Below the pieces are notes generated by a model. It was not told where the DNA came from. It did not search any database and saw only the letters and a list, made by a program, of their open reading frames with translations. Positions 23,522 to 32,439 of a DNA stretch of 44,956 bases are shown here, one piece after another. Source of the DNA: Bacillota bacterium (GTDB lineage: Bacteria; Bacillota; Clostridia; Lachnospirales; Lachnospiraceae); the NCBI GenBank assembly GCA_030526045.1, contig JAUNDN010000021.1, forward strand, positions 1 to 44,956, read 5' to 3'. The translations under genes and the position numbers were made by a program. Position 1 is the first letter of the stretch. Every line of letters starts with the position of its first letter.

Positions 23522-25123
23522 CTAGTTTATTGTTTCACCCGCATTTTTGCGGTATCTGGCAGGTGTACAGCCCTTTTGCTCAATAAAGCGGCTGATAAAA
23601 TAATCGGTATCGTGATAGCCCACCTCGTCTGCAATCACGCTGATCTTCTTGTCAGTTTTTAAGAGAAGCTGAGCGGCCTCACTGATTCTGTGATTATTCA
23701 GATAATCCTTGAAGGATTGTCCGTATTTTTTCCGAAAAATCTGTCCCAGATAAGAGCTGTTCACGTAATATTTCTTACTAAGCTCCTTTAAGGTCAGATT
23801 CTCTGCAAAATGCTCCTTCACCTCACGCTCCACATCAAGGAGTACGCCTCTTGAGACATTTTTCCGCAGTTGGATCAGATATTCCGCATACTCGCAGGCA
23901 AACCTTCTTAAATGTGCCCGGCTTCCCCTTGAGCTATCGGCTTCAGAAACATTATCGCTGATGTAAAGCATGACCTCTTCCTGATCAATGGTCTCATCCT
24001 GCTCCACTGCAAGATGAATCAGCTGGAACAAAAGGTAATTGGTATTCATGGAAACCGTATCCGCCGTCAGCCCCATCTTTTCCATTTCCGTAAAAAGATC
24101 ATCTACGCTGCAGTTGATCTCTCCCCGGTCATTCTGTTCTACCGCCCGGATCAGCCTGTCAAGGCTTTGCTTGCACAGCACCACCTTGCTTTGATTGACC
24201 TGTACCTCTTTCTCATAATAATAAATACTTTTTTCAGGCCGGAAGCCCTTAAAGGATTTCAGTATACAGGCACTGCTATAGGAATTGGAAATTCTGGCAA
24301 TATCCTCTACTTCCTTGCCGACCAGGAACGTAACAGGCATTCCCAGTCCACATCCGGCGGCAGAAAGCATCTGCTCCATGAAAGTCTCCAGCGTAAGTCC
24401 CCTTTCCTCTGCCATCCGCGTACAGTAAAGAAAGCTGAACTCATATTCATCCTCATTGCCGAAAATATCCTTAATGCAATACTCCCTGTCCCGGTCAAGG
24501 AAGAGTCTGCAGTTTTCAATCATACGGTTTCGCAAGCCACGCAGTTTCTGATCCTCCAGTTCCTCCAGGTTCTCCATTCCATCCAGTAAGATCTGCACAT
24601 ATCGTACTCCCGAAGAAAAGGGAAGCTGCTCCCGCACATTTTCAAGCACCCCCTCCTGCGTCTTCCCATGCATCAGGGCTGCCAGATTCCGGATAAGGTA
24701 ACTTCTCTGCAGAGTTTTTTTCTTTTCCTCCTCCCGATCGGTCAGCTCCTTCTGTTTTGCCGCCTTCCTGATCAGCTCAAGGAGACTGTCCCGTGAAACA
24801 GGCTTTAATATATATTCCATACAGGAGTATCTGATTGCTTTCTGGGCATAAGAAAAATCATTATAGCCACTGAGTATGGCAAAATACGCATCGGAAATAT
24901 TCTCCGACCTGATTTTTTCAAGCAGTTCAAGACCTGTCATAACAGGCATCTCAATATCTGCCAGTATCAGATCCACGGTATGCTCCGTTAAGTAATCAAG
25001 TGCTTCCATTCCGTTGGCAGCCGTCCTGACAATTTCACAGCCCTCTTTTTCCCAGTCAATCAGCAGAGTAAGCCCCTGTAAAATAAAGGGTTCATCATCA
25101 ATAAGCATCACCTTAAGCTTCAT
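23522..25123 (-). CDS. Response regulator with AraC-type DNA-binding domain (YesN-like)
   Basis: This 533-residue protein has an N-terminal receiver (about residues 1-120) with MLIDDEP, the phosphorylated Asp in VDLILADIEMPVMTG, and the ILKPVSR Lys. A long helical middle follows. The C-terminal AraC domain (about 430-530) has two helix-turn-helix units: LTLKELSKKYYVNSSYLGQ with FRKKYGQSFKDYL, and KISVIADEVGYHDTDYFIS with FIEQKGCTPARYRK. It is the output partner of the YesM-type kinase, with which it overlaps by four bases. It probably activates the transporter operon directly downstream and perhaps the GH67/GH3 genes. Confidence 0.95.
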   Translation of the reverse strand: MKLKVMLIDDEPFILQGLTLLIDWEKEGCEIVRTAANGMEALDYLTEHTVDLILADIEMPVMTGLELLEKIRSENISDAYFAILSGYNDFSYAQKAIRYSCMEYILKPVSRDSLLELIRKAAKQKELTDREEEKKKTLQRSYLIRNLAALMHGKTQEGVLENVREQLPFSSGVRYVQILLDGMENLEELEDQKLRGLRNRMIENCRLFLDRDREYCIKDIFGNEDEYEFSFLYCTRMAEERGLTLETFMEQMLSAAGCGLGMPVTFLVGKEVEDIARISNSYSSACILKSFKGFRPEKSIYYYEKEVQVNQSKVVLCKQSLDRLIRAVEQNDRGEINCSVDDLFTEMEKMGLTADTVSMNTNYLLFQLIHLAVEQDETIDQEEVMLYISDNVSEADSSRGSRAHLRRFACEYAEYLIQLRKNVSRGVLLDVEREVKEHFAENLTLKELSKKYYVNSSYLGQIFRKKYGQSFKDYLNNHRISEAAQLLLKTDKKISVIADEVGYHDTDYFISRFIEQKGCTPARYRKNAGETIN

Positions 25124-26910
25124 TCCTCATCACCCTCCTCGCTCATGGAAAGACTGTCAGCAGGAACCTTTGCCACAACAAAAGTTCCGATGTTCTGTTC
25201 GCTTTCCAGTTCAAACTCAGCCCTTCCCTCCGTCACCATTCTGAGCCTTAAACAGGCATTTGCAAATCCCACATGTTCGTTGTGCCGAAGGGTCTCAATA
25301 TCATTTACCTGCATACCCTGCCTAAGCTGCTTCAGCTTTTCCTCAGTCATACCTGCACCGGTATCCTCCACCTCCAGATAAAGCCATTCTCCCTTACGGT
25401 AAATTCTCACATAAACCCAACAGGCTGTCGCTTTCTTTCCTACTCCGTGTACACAGGCATTCTCCACAAAGGTTGCCAGCGTCAGTTTGGGAATCAAATA
25501 GCCTAAGCAGCCCTTTTCTGCTTCAATCCGGTAGGACAACCTCTCCCCGAAACGATACTTCTGTAACTCCAGATAAGCCTCCACAAAGGTCAGTTCCTCC
25601 TCCACCTTGATGATATCTCTTTTCCAATTTACGTTCTGTCTTTCCAGAATCGCAAGTCTTTCGATCATTCCGGCTGTTTCCTCTTCGCCCTTGATAATGC
25701 TGTGCATACGAATCCCCTCAAGTACATTAAAAAGGAAGTGAGGATCTATCTGGCTGTGCAGTGCCAAAAGCTCTGCATTCTGTCTGGCAATATCCATTTC
25801 CTGCTTTTCCATCTTGTCCTTATATACCGTTTTGATCAGTTCCCTGGATCTTACTACCATACGGTTATAATTTCGCATCAGATTGCCGATCTCATCCTTC
25901 CCTCTGACGTTTTCAATCTCCTTAAGGCTTTCTGCCTCCACCTTGTCAAAGGCATTATTTAAGAGCTCAAGTCTGGAAACGATGGAACGGTTAAAAACTA
26001 CTGCCATAAAGCAGGGTAAAAGAATATTCACAGCCAGCATCAGCGCAATCAAAGGCATATGCTGCCGGATGACACCCAAAAGATCGCTTTCCGGCTCCAT
26101 AACAAGAATCGTAATGGTCTCCCCATAAATTGTAAATTCCCGTTTGTAGCCGATTTTCTCCTGTCCCGTCAAACGGTCAAAATCCTTTTTGGTGCTGGAA
26201 TAGCCTCCGTTGGAAAAAATGATTTTATCACCGGAACAGATATAAAACGGCATATTGTACTGCATATTTACAAGCTTAATCGCCAGATTACTGTAATCCA
26301 GATCCAGCCTTACCAGCTTTTCCTTCTTTAAGTCCTTGTAGTAATTCAGTTTTCTGATAACAGATATTTTTCTGCTGATCGTTGCGGAGGGATTTTTGTC
26401 TCCCACATAATAAAGCTGAACAGCAATATCATGACCGGATTCCAAAAGTTTTCGGCACCATTCCTCATCCTCTACCGTAGAGAGCCGGTAAAAATGACCT
26501 CCGTTTACAATCGTTTCATTATCTGCACACATGACGATTCCGGCAATACCGGTACCAATTCCGGTCTCATAGAAATTCTTCTCATCGATTTCCGTGCTTG
26601 CCGTATAAAAATCCAAATCGGTGGCGTACTCCTGGTCTAAAAATTCATTAACGGAACGATTAATGTAAATGTTATTCACTAATTTTACCGCTTCCTGAAA
26701 GGTATGAGTCAGTTCCACCTCCACTGCACCGGCAATATTTTTCATTTCAGCGTTTCTTTCAGTGATCTCCCCCCTGTATAAAATGCTTAAAATCACGCTG
26801 TCCGTAATAAAAAGAGGAAACAGGACGCAACAGAGATAAAACAAAAGAAGCTTCTTTCTGATACTGTAGTCATTAATTTTTTCTTCCAGTACTTTCCATA
26901 ACCATTTCAT
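25120..26910 (-). CDS. Sensor histidine kinase, YesM type
   Basis: This 596-residue membrane kinase has a membrane segment at about residues 21-43, an extracellular sensor (about 45-290), a second membrane segment near 300, a HAMP domain with NVRGKDEIGNLMRNYNRM, and a His_kinase domain in which QIDPHFLFNVLEGI holds the phosphorylated His. The ATPase part has ENACVHGVG (N-box) and VEDTGAGMTEEKL (G-box). It passes phosphate to the YesN-type regulator. The frame opens at 26937, but that region is inside the upstream terminator. GGAGAGGG before the ATG at 26910 supports the shorter start. No separate promoter is evident in the 73 bases after the GH67 gene, so readthrough or an internal promoter is likely. 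Confidence 0.93.
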   Translation of the reverse strand: MKWLWKVLEEKINDYSIRKKLLLFYLCCVLFPLFITDSVILSILYRGEITERNAEMKNIAGAVEVELTHTFQEAVKLVNNIYINRSVNEFLDQEYATDLDFYTASTEIDEKNFYETGIGTGIAGIVMCADNETIVNGGHFYRLSTVEDEEWCRKLLESGHDIAVQLYYVGDKNPSATISRKISVIRKLNYYKDLKKEKLVRLDLDYSNLAIKLVNMQYNMPFYICSGDKIIFSNGGYSSTKKDFDRLTGQEKIGYKREFTIYGETITILVMEPESDLLGVIRQHMPLIALMLAVNILLPCFMAVVFNRSIVSRLELLNNAFDKVEAESLKEIENVRGKDEIGNLMRNYNRMVVRSRELIKTVYKDKMEKQEMDIARQNAELLALHSQIDPHFLFNVLEGIRMHSIIKGEEETAGMIERLAILERQNVNWKRDIIKVEEELTFVEAYLELQKYRFGERLSYRIEAEKGCLGYLIPKLTLATFVENACVHGVGKKATACWVYVRIYRKGEWLYLEVEDTGAGMTEEKLKQLRQGMQVNDIETLRHNEHVGFANACLRLRMVTEGRAEFELESEQNIGTFVVAKVPADSLSMSEEGDEE

Positions 26911-26935
26911 GTTCCACAATCCCTCTCCACCACAC

Positions 26936-26967
26936 AAAAAGTCCCTACGCTTAATGGCGCAGGGACT
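26936..26967 (-). terminator. Rho-independent terminator after the GH67 gene
   Basis: On the minus strand AGTCCCTGCGC pairs with GCGTAGGGACT (one mismatch) around a six-base loop and is followed by TTTTTGTG. It begins 17 bases after the GH67 stop codon and ends 26 bases before the yesM start codon. Confidence 0.85.
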
Positions 26968-26983
26968 CCATTTCCTTCATGAC

Positions 26984-28972
26984 TTAATAAATTCTTCTGC
27001 CCTTCTCATCAGCAATACCTGTTTTCCGGTAAAAATAGGTATTGATCTGATCGCGCCACTCACGGGAATGCTCCTTTTGATGTAAGAACCTCTCCATTGT
27101 CCGCTCATAGATCCGTTCAGGAAGCTTTCCCTTCAATCTTTCATAGCGGGATACCATTTCATCAACCAACTCCACACCCTCAAAATGGGTATCGTAGATA
27201 TGCTGCAGGATAGTCCTGCCGCTCTTAAGCACGAAGCTGTAAGGTACATGATGGAAAAACAAAAGCAGCTCCTCCGGACAAGTCTCCGGTGTATCATAAG
27301 CGCGGGCATTCGGCTCACGATACAGCATTGCGTAGCCTGTTCCGTTATGACTTCTGTCAACCCCGATTCCCAGATGATCTGCCCTGTGGTAGGTGCCCCA
27401 TCTGTCATATTCATACCCATCCACGCTGGGTCCATAATGACAATTGGGATTTACCATCCACCCAATTCCAAGGGGCGCCGTATATTTCTCATAAGCCGGC
27501 CAGGAATTCATGAGAATAAAGAGCAGTTCTTTCCTGATCTCCTCATCCTTCCCGTAGGTTAGTGTAATCCATTCTTCCGCAATCTCCTCTGCTGTCAGAT
27601 CCGGTTCATATGCCAGTCTTCCGAAACCGTAGAGGTTTGCTGCTGCCAGATCATGTCCCGTCCAGTTCTCATCATTTCCGGTATTTGCTACCGCAGCAAT
27701 GCCGCATTTTGTCTGGTGAAAGGTTCTTCCCGACACAATATCCTGCACCGTGTCATCTGTACCCTTCACGTAAGTATGGAAGTTCAGAATTTCTTTGAAC
27801 ATAGGGATCAGATAGCACACGTGTCTCTGTTGTCCTGTGTATTCCTGCGCAATCTGAACCTCCAGCATCTGATTGGTTTTGGTAAGGCCTCCAAAAAGCG
27901 GATGCACCGGCTCCCTTACCTGAAAATCCATCGGCCCGTTCTTAATCTGCAGGATCACATTATCCAAAAAGGTTCCGTCAAGTCCGATGAAATTGTCATA
28001 TCCGGATCTGGCCCTGTCTGTCTTCCTGTCGCGCCAGTCCTGTCTACAGTTATATACAAAGCATCTCCAAATGATCAATCCCCCATATGGCTTTACTGCC
28101 TCTGCAAGCATATTGGCGCCGTCTGCATGGGTTCTGTTATAAGTGAACGGTCCCGGACGGCCTTCCGAATCCGCCTTGATCAAGAATCCCCCCAGATTCG
28201 GAACCGCTTCAAAGACCACTTTCATTTTAGCCTTCCACCAGGCTCTTACACGATCGTCCAGCGGATCTGCGCTGTCAAGCTCTAACAGCTCCATGGGAGC
28301 AGCATAATTCAAAGAAAGGAAAAGTCTGATTCCATATCTTGCAAAAATTTCCGAAAGCCGGTTTAAGCTTTCAAAATACTGATCCGTGATCAGCCTGGTA
28401 GCACTGTCCTTGACATTCACATTGTTGATCACGGTTGCATTGATTCCCGCCGATGCCAGCAGTCTTGCATAGGTAACAATTCTTTCATTTACAAGAATTT
28501 CATCATTTTCAAAAAAGAAGGAATTTCCGGAATAGCCTCTTTCAATACTTCCATCCATGTTGTCCCAATGATTCAACATTCTAAGAGGCATTACAGGTTC
28601 TTTCGTCAAATTGATTCCTTCAAGATTCTTCCCAAGTTGAAGGCATCTGATCAGTTCGAAGGCCCCATAAAGAATTCCGTTCGCATCAGAAGCTTCTACG
28701 GTAATCATACCCTTTTCTTCAAAAATATGGTATCCCTCCGTCGGCAGGCCTTCCTTCATCATGAGCCTGATACTGCCCCTGTTGTGCCCACACTCAGAAT
28801 CGGAATACAACACGGGCCGGGTTCCCACAATCTTTGCAAACGCTGTCTGTAATTCTTCTGCTCCGCTCTTAATGACCGGATTTTGCAGCGGTGCATAGAT
28901 TCCCGTAATATTCTCGGCAATTCCACAGACTTCCCTTCTTTGATAAGAAAGCCATGCCTGCTCAAAACCCAT
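26984..28972 (-). CDS. aguA: Alpha-glucuronidase, GH67
   Basis: This 662-residue cytoplasmic enzyme removes 4-O-methyl-D-glucuronic acid from the non-reducing end of short xylo-oligosaccharides by an inverting mechanism. GH67 marks are GFLIKADSEGRPGPFTYN with the acid Glu (about residue 262), KNGPMDFQVREP with one base Asp, and MLEVQIAQEYTGQ with the other base Glu. There is no signal peptide, so substrates must be imported first. The frame opens 48 bases further up, but GGGAGGAG eight bases before the ATG at 28972 sets the start. It follows the GH3 gene by about 50 bases and ends at a strong terminator. GH67 enzymes are narrow in activity, which makes this the best marker for glucuronoxylan use. 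Confidence 0.95.
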   Translation of the reverse strand: MGFEQAWLSYQRREVCGIAENITGIYAPLQNPVIKSGAEELQTAFAKIVGTRPVLYSDSECGHNRGSIRLMMKEGLPTEGYHIFEEKGMITVEASDANGILYGAFELIRCLQLGKNLEGINLTKEPVMPLRMLNHWDNMDGSIERGYSGNSFFFENDEILVNERIVTYARLLASAGINATVINNVNVKDSATRLITDQYFESLNRLSEIFARYGIRLFLSLNYAAPMELLELDSADPLDDRVRAWWKAKMKVVFEAVPNLGGFLIKADSEGRPGPFTYNRTHADGANMLAEAVKPYGGLIIWRCFVYNCRQDWRDRKTDRARSGYDNFIGLDGTFLDNVILQIKNGPMDFQVREPVHPLFGGLTKTNQMLEVQIAQEYTGQQRHVCYLIPMFKEILNFHTYVKGTDDTVQDIVSGRTFHQTKCGIAAVANTGNDENWTGHDLAAANLYGFGRLAYEPDLTAEEIAEEWITLTYGKDEEIRKELLFILMNSWPAYEKYTAPLGIGWMVNPNCHYGPSVDGYEYDRWGTYHRADHLGIGVDRSHNGTGYAMLYREPNARAYDTPETCPEELLLFFHHVPYSFVLKSGRTILQHIYDTHFEGVELVDEMVSRYERLKGKLPERIYERTMERFLHQKEHSREWRDQINTYFYRKTGIADEKGRRIY

Positions 28973-29021
28973 GTTGCGTTCTCCTCCCTGTCTATTGTAA
29001 TTCATCTGTTGCAAATGCAAA

Positions 29022-31175
29022 TTAAAGGATAAACTCCTTTTCTGCCTTTACCCTCAGCATTGCCACCTTCTTTCCTGTCAGCTTTTCGCTTCGTTTCTCA
29101 GGCTGGCTTCCGCCGATGGATACAAGATATTCTCCGGCTTCCACACGATTCACCGCATCCTCATCATACAGCGCAAACGCACTGAGCGGAAGCTTGACTG
29201 AAATCTCACTGCTCTCGCCGGGCTTCAAGGTCACCTTCCGTATCCCCTTAAGCTGTGCGTTGGGTGTTCCATCCCTTAATGCCTTGACATATACCTGCAC
29301 AGTCTCCGTGCCTTCTCTGTCACCATCATTCATCAGCACCGCACTAACCGTGATCCCATCCTCACTGATCGTATCTGTCGATACAGAAGGAGTACTGTAG
29401 GTAAACTTTGTATAAGATAAGCCGTATCCAAAGGGATATAGCGCTTCGTTTTCCATGTAGCGATAGGTCCTTCCCTTCATCGAATAGTCAGTAAAATCAG
29501 GAAGTTCCTGTGTGGTGCGATAGAAGGTTACCGGCAGTTTTCCTTCCGGATTCTTTTCACCAAACAAAACTTTGGCAATTGCCCTGCCGCCCTGGGAACC
29601 GGGATACCAGCCCTGAATGATAGCCGGTATATGTTCATCTGCCCATGTCACAGCAAGCGCACTTCCCGAAAGAAGAATCAGGATTACCGGTTTACCGCTT
29701 TCATAAGCCACTTCAAGTATTTCCTGCTGCTTGCCGGGAAGATTCAGATCCGGCTTGTCGCCGCTTGCATACTGATTCCCTGTATCTCCCTCTTCTCCCT
29801 CCAGACCGGAATCAAGGCCCAGGCAGAGGATCACAACATCACTTTCGGCACAAACACCTTTCACCTCCGAAATGCGGTCTCTTCCCTTACTCAGATTGCT
29901 GATGCTGTCTAAGTGGAGATGACAGCCTTCCGAAAGAAGTACACGCACATCATCTCCCACGTATTCCTGGATTCCTTCTGAAATCGTATAGTAGCGGGAT
30001 GCTGTTCCCTCATAATTACCAACTAACGCTCTTCGGTTATTTGCATTCGGACCGATAATTCCGATGGTCTTAATTTTATTTTTATCAAGCGGAAGCAGAT
30101 GATCTTCGTTCTTCAAAAGTGTAATACACTTTTCTGCCGCTTCCAGATTCAGTTGCTGCATTTCCTTGGAATCAACTACCGTAAAAGGAATATCGTCATA
30201 AGGAGTGCTTCCTTTTTCATCAAATACGCCCAGCTTCATTCTTGCGGTAAACAGATTTACCAAAGCTTCATCCAGTCTTTCCTCAGAGACCATTCCCTGC
30301 TTCACTGCCTCTGTCAGATAAAGGAACAGTTCCCCGCAGTTTAAGTCGCAGCCGTTATTCATAGCAAGAGAAACCGATTCTAACGGTCCGCTTGTGACGC
30401 AGTGTCCCTCATGGAAGTCCTTGATTGCCCAGCAATCGGAAACCACATGCCCCTTAAATCCCCACTCATCTCTCAGGATATCCTTAAGCAGTGTCTTGCT
30501 TCCGCAGCAGGGTTCACCGTTCGTGCGGTTGTAAGCGCCCATAACAGCTTCAACCTTTGCTTCCTGTACACATGCCTTAAATGCCGGAAGATAGGTCTCG
30601 TACATATCCTGCTTGCTTGCCTTTGCGTCAAAGCTGTGGCGCAGCTCCTCCGGACCGCTATGTACTGCAAAATGCTTTGCACAGGCAGCTGCCTTCATAT
30701 AATTTTCGTCATGTCCCTGAATACCTTCCACAAATCTTACCCCGAGTCTTGAGGTCAGGTAGGGATCCTCTCCAAAGGTTTCATGTCCCCGCCCCCATCT
30801 GGGATCACGAAAGATATTTACATTGGGAGACCAGAAGGTAAGTCCCTTATAAATATCGGTATCGTCGTATTTCTGCTGCATGTTAAACTTTGCACGGCCT
30901 TCCGTGGAAATCGCATCCGCTACCTTCTCAATGAAATCCTCATCAAAAGTTGCCGCCAGGGAAACAGCCTGTGGAAATACTGTCGCAACACCGGCTCTTG
31001 CAACGCCGTGCAGAGCCTCATTCCACCAGTTATATGCCTTAATTCCAAGCCTTTCAATTTCCGGTGCCCCGTTTATTGTTTGAAAAGCCTTTTCTTCCAA
31101 TGTCATTTGTGCAACCAGTTTGCGTGCACGCTCTCTGAATTCCTCTGTCTTTTTTTCGTTCTTTACCAGCTCCAT
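29022..31175 (-). CDS. Beta-xylosidase/beta-glucosidase, GH3
   Basis: This 717-residue cytoplasmic GH3 enzyme has the three-domain layout: TIM barrel (about 1-340), alpha/beta sandwich (about 380-570) and a fibronectin III-like domain (about 625-700). NWWNEALHGVARAG at the front is typical of the xylan 1,4-beta-xylosidase branch. FRDPRWGRGHETFGEDP and KHFAVHSGPE are barrel motifs, and the nucleophile is near Asp247 in VVSDCWAI. No signal peptide is present. Together with GH67 it would cut imported xylo-oligosaccharides to xylose. Beta-glucosidase or arabinofuranosidase activity is possible, as GH3 enzymes can be mixed. The start follows GGGAGAG, and the gene leads the operon, divergent from the araC-type gene. 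Confidence 0.93.
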   Translation of the reverse strand: MELVKNEKKTEEFRERARKLVAQMTLEEKAFQTINGAPEIERLGIKAYNWWNEALHGVARAGVATVFPQAVSLAATFDEDFIEKVADAISTEGRAKFNMQQKYDDTDIYKGLTFWSPNVNIFRDPRWGRGHETFGEDPYLTSRLGVRFVEGIQGHDENYMKAAACAKHFAVHSGPEELRHSFDAKASKQDMYETYLPAFKACVQEAKVEAVMGAYNRTNGEPCCGSKTLLKDILRDEWGFKGHVVSDCWAIKDFHEGHCVTSGPLESVSLAMNNGCDLNCGELFLYLTEAVKQGMVSEERLDEALVNLFTARMKLGVFDEKGSTPYDDIPFTVVDSKEMQQLNLEAAEKCITLLKNEDHLLPLDKNKIKTIGIIGPNANNRRALVGNYEGTASRYYTISEGIQEYVGDDVRVLLSEGCHLHLDSISNLSKGRDRISEVKGVCAESDVVILCLGLDSGLEGEEGDTGNQYASGDKPDLNLPGKQQEILEVAYESGKPVILILLSGSALAVTWADEHIPAIIQGWYPGSQGGRAIAKVLFGEKNPEGKLPVTFYRTTQELPDFTDYSMKGRTYRYMENEALYPFGYGLSYTKFTYSTPSVSTDTISEDGITVSAVLMNDGDREGTETVQVYVKALRDGTPNAQLKGIRKVTLKPGESSEISVKLPLSAFALYDEDAVNRVEAGEYLVSIGGSQPEKRSEKLTGKKVAMLRVKAEKEFIL

Positions 31176-31567
31176 AAATACTCTCCCGAATCGTTAAATA
31201 TTATTTTTAGGCAATTTGCATACTTACGCCATCTTCATTCTCAAAGTATATTTCAAACCGCCTTTCTTTTCTTCCTATTTCTTGTTTTAAATTAGTCATA
31301 TATTGCTAATTTTTATTTTTTGACACTATTGTTCAACCTAATATTGCTATTTTAACATCAAATTTTTCCTTCATTTATTTGTTTTAAGATGAAATCCATC
31401 GGTTTTCTTTGCATTTTACGCAATTATTCTTTAATTCTCACTCTTTTATTGTACATATTGCTCATCTTTTTGCTTAGCAATATTTGATTTGATGCTTGCC
31501 AAAATTTGAGATTCGAATTAGTATATAAAATATCAGAATTGCTCATGATAACAAAGGAATCGTGCAC
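31176..31567. promoter_or_regulatory. AT-rich divergent regulatory region with repeated ATATTGCT
   Basis: This gene-free stretch separates the GH3 operon from the araC-type gene. ATATTGCT occurs directly at 31300-31307, 31341-31348 and 31455-31462 and inverted at 31476-31483, with a near copy (GAATTGCT) at 31537-31544. The last direct copy and the inverted copy form an 8-13-8 palindrome, and inside it TTGCTTAGCAA (31470-31480) is a perfect 5-1-5 palindrome. Such clustered sites fit binding by an AraC-type protein. TATATAAAATAT near 31521-31532 is a likely -10 region for the plus-strand gene, with TTGCCA about 20 bases upstream. The GH3 promoter is not clear. Confidence 0.55.
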
Positions 31568-32437
31568 ATGATTAAAATACTGAACGGAATTCACGAGACA
31601 GTTGCATACGACGCTTTTCACGGTCTTAAGCTGTATCACAACAAAGAGGCTGAAAACTATCCGATCCACTGGCATACAGCATTGGAAATCATTATGCCCT
31701 TCAAGGAGGAATACACTGTCATTATTGACGACACACCTCATACTTTTCACGAGGGCGACATCTGGATTACGCCTCCCGGCACGCTCCATCAGCTGATTGC
31801 GCCGCCTGCCGGAGAACGTCTCATCATGCTCTTTGACTATAGTCTGATCTGTAATGTAAAGGGTATGGACTCCATGCTCCATACCCTCCATCCCTATACC
31901 CTGATTACCAGGGAAGAATATCCCGAATTGAACAAAAAACTGCAATACTATTTAAATGAAGTAATCCGTGAATACGACAATCCGGTTCCGTTTACCGAGG
32001 CTTGTGTCTACTCTCTCATGATCCGTTTTTTTGTCACCTTAGGGCGCACCAGTTTCAATGCCGACACCAGATTTCCCGGCATTACCAATAACAAGCAGCA
32101 TGAATATATTGAAAAATTCATGATGGTTTGCAACTATATCACCGACCATTGCACGGAAAACATTTCTGTCGAGGAGCTGGCTGATCTGGCAGGTTTTTCC
32201 AAGTTCCACTTTGCCCGCCTGTTCAAGCAGTTTACCAACATGTCCTGCTACGAATATCTGACACAGAAGCGGATTGCCCATGCAGAGCGTCTGCTGATCG
32301 AGCCCAACCTCTCTATTACCGAGGTAGCAATGCGCTCCGGCTTTAACAGTCTGTCTACCTTTAACCGGATCTTCAAGGCGGCCAAGAACTGTACCCCTTC
32401 GGAATATAAGAACCTGAACACAAAGGATCAGCGGTAA
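31568..32437 (+). CDS. AraC family regulator with cupin sensor domain
   Basis: This 289-residue regulator has an N-terminal cupin (about residues 20-100; HWHTALEIIMPFKEEYTV and GDIWITPPGTLHQL), which binds sugars in this family, and a C-terminal AraC DNA-binding domain (about 190-285). The two helix-turn-helix units are ISVEELADLAGFSKFHFAR with LFKQFTNMSCYEYL, and LSITEVAMRSGFNSLSTFN with FKAAKNCTPSEYK. A GTG six bases upstream could also start it, but AAGGAA suits the ATG at 31568. It is divergent from the GH3/GH67 operon and its stop is two bases from the GH2 stop. It probably controls the GH3 operon, its own gene, or the large GH2 gene. Confidence 0.94.
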   Translation: MIKILNGIHETVAYDAFHGLKLYHNKEAENYPIHWHTALEIIMPFKEEYTVIIDDTPHTFHEGDIWITPPGTLHQLIAPPAGERLIMLFDYSLICNVKGMDSMLHTLHPYTLITREEYPELNKKLQYYLNEVIREYDNPVPFTEACVYSLMIRFFVTLGRTSFNADTRFPGITNNKQHEYIEKFMMVCNYITDHCTENISVEELADLAGFSKFHFARLFKQFTNMSCYEYLTQKRIAHAERLLIEPNLSITEVAMRSGFNSLSTFNRIFKAAKNCTPSEYKNLNTKDQR

Positions 32438-32439
32438 GC

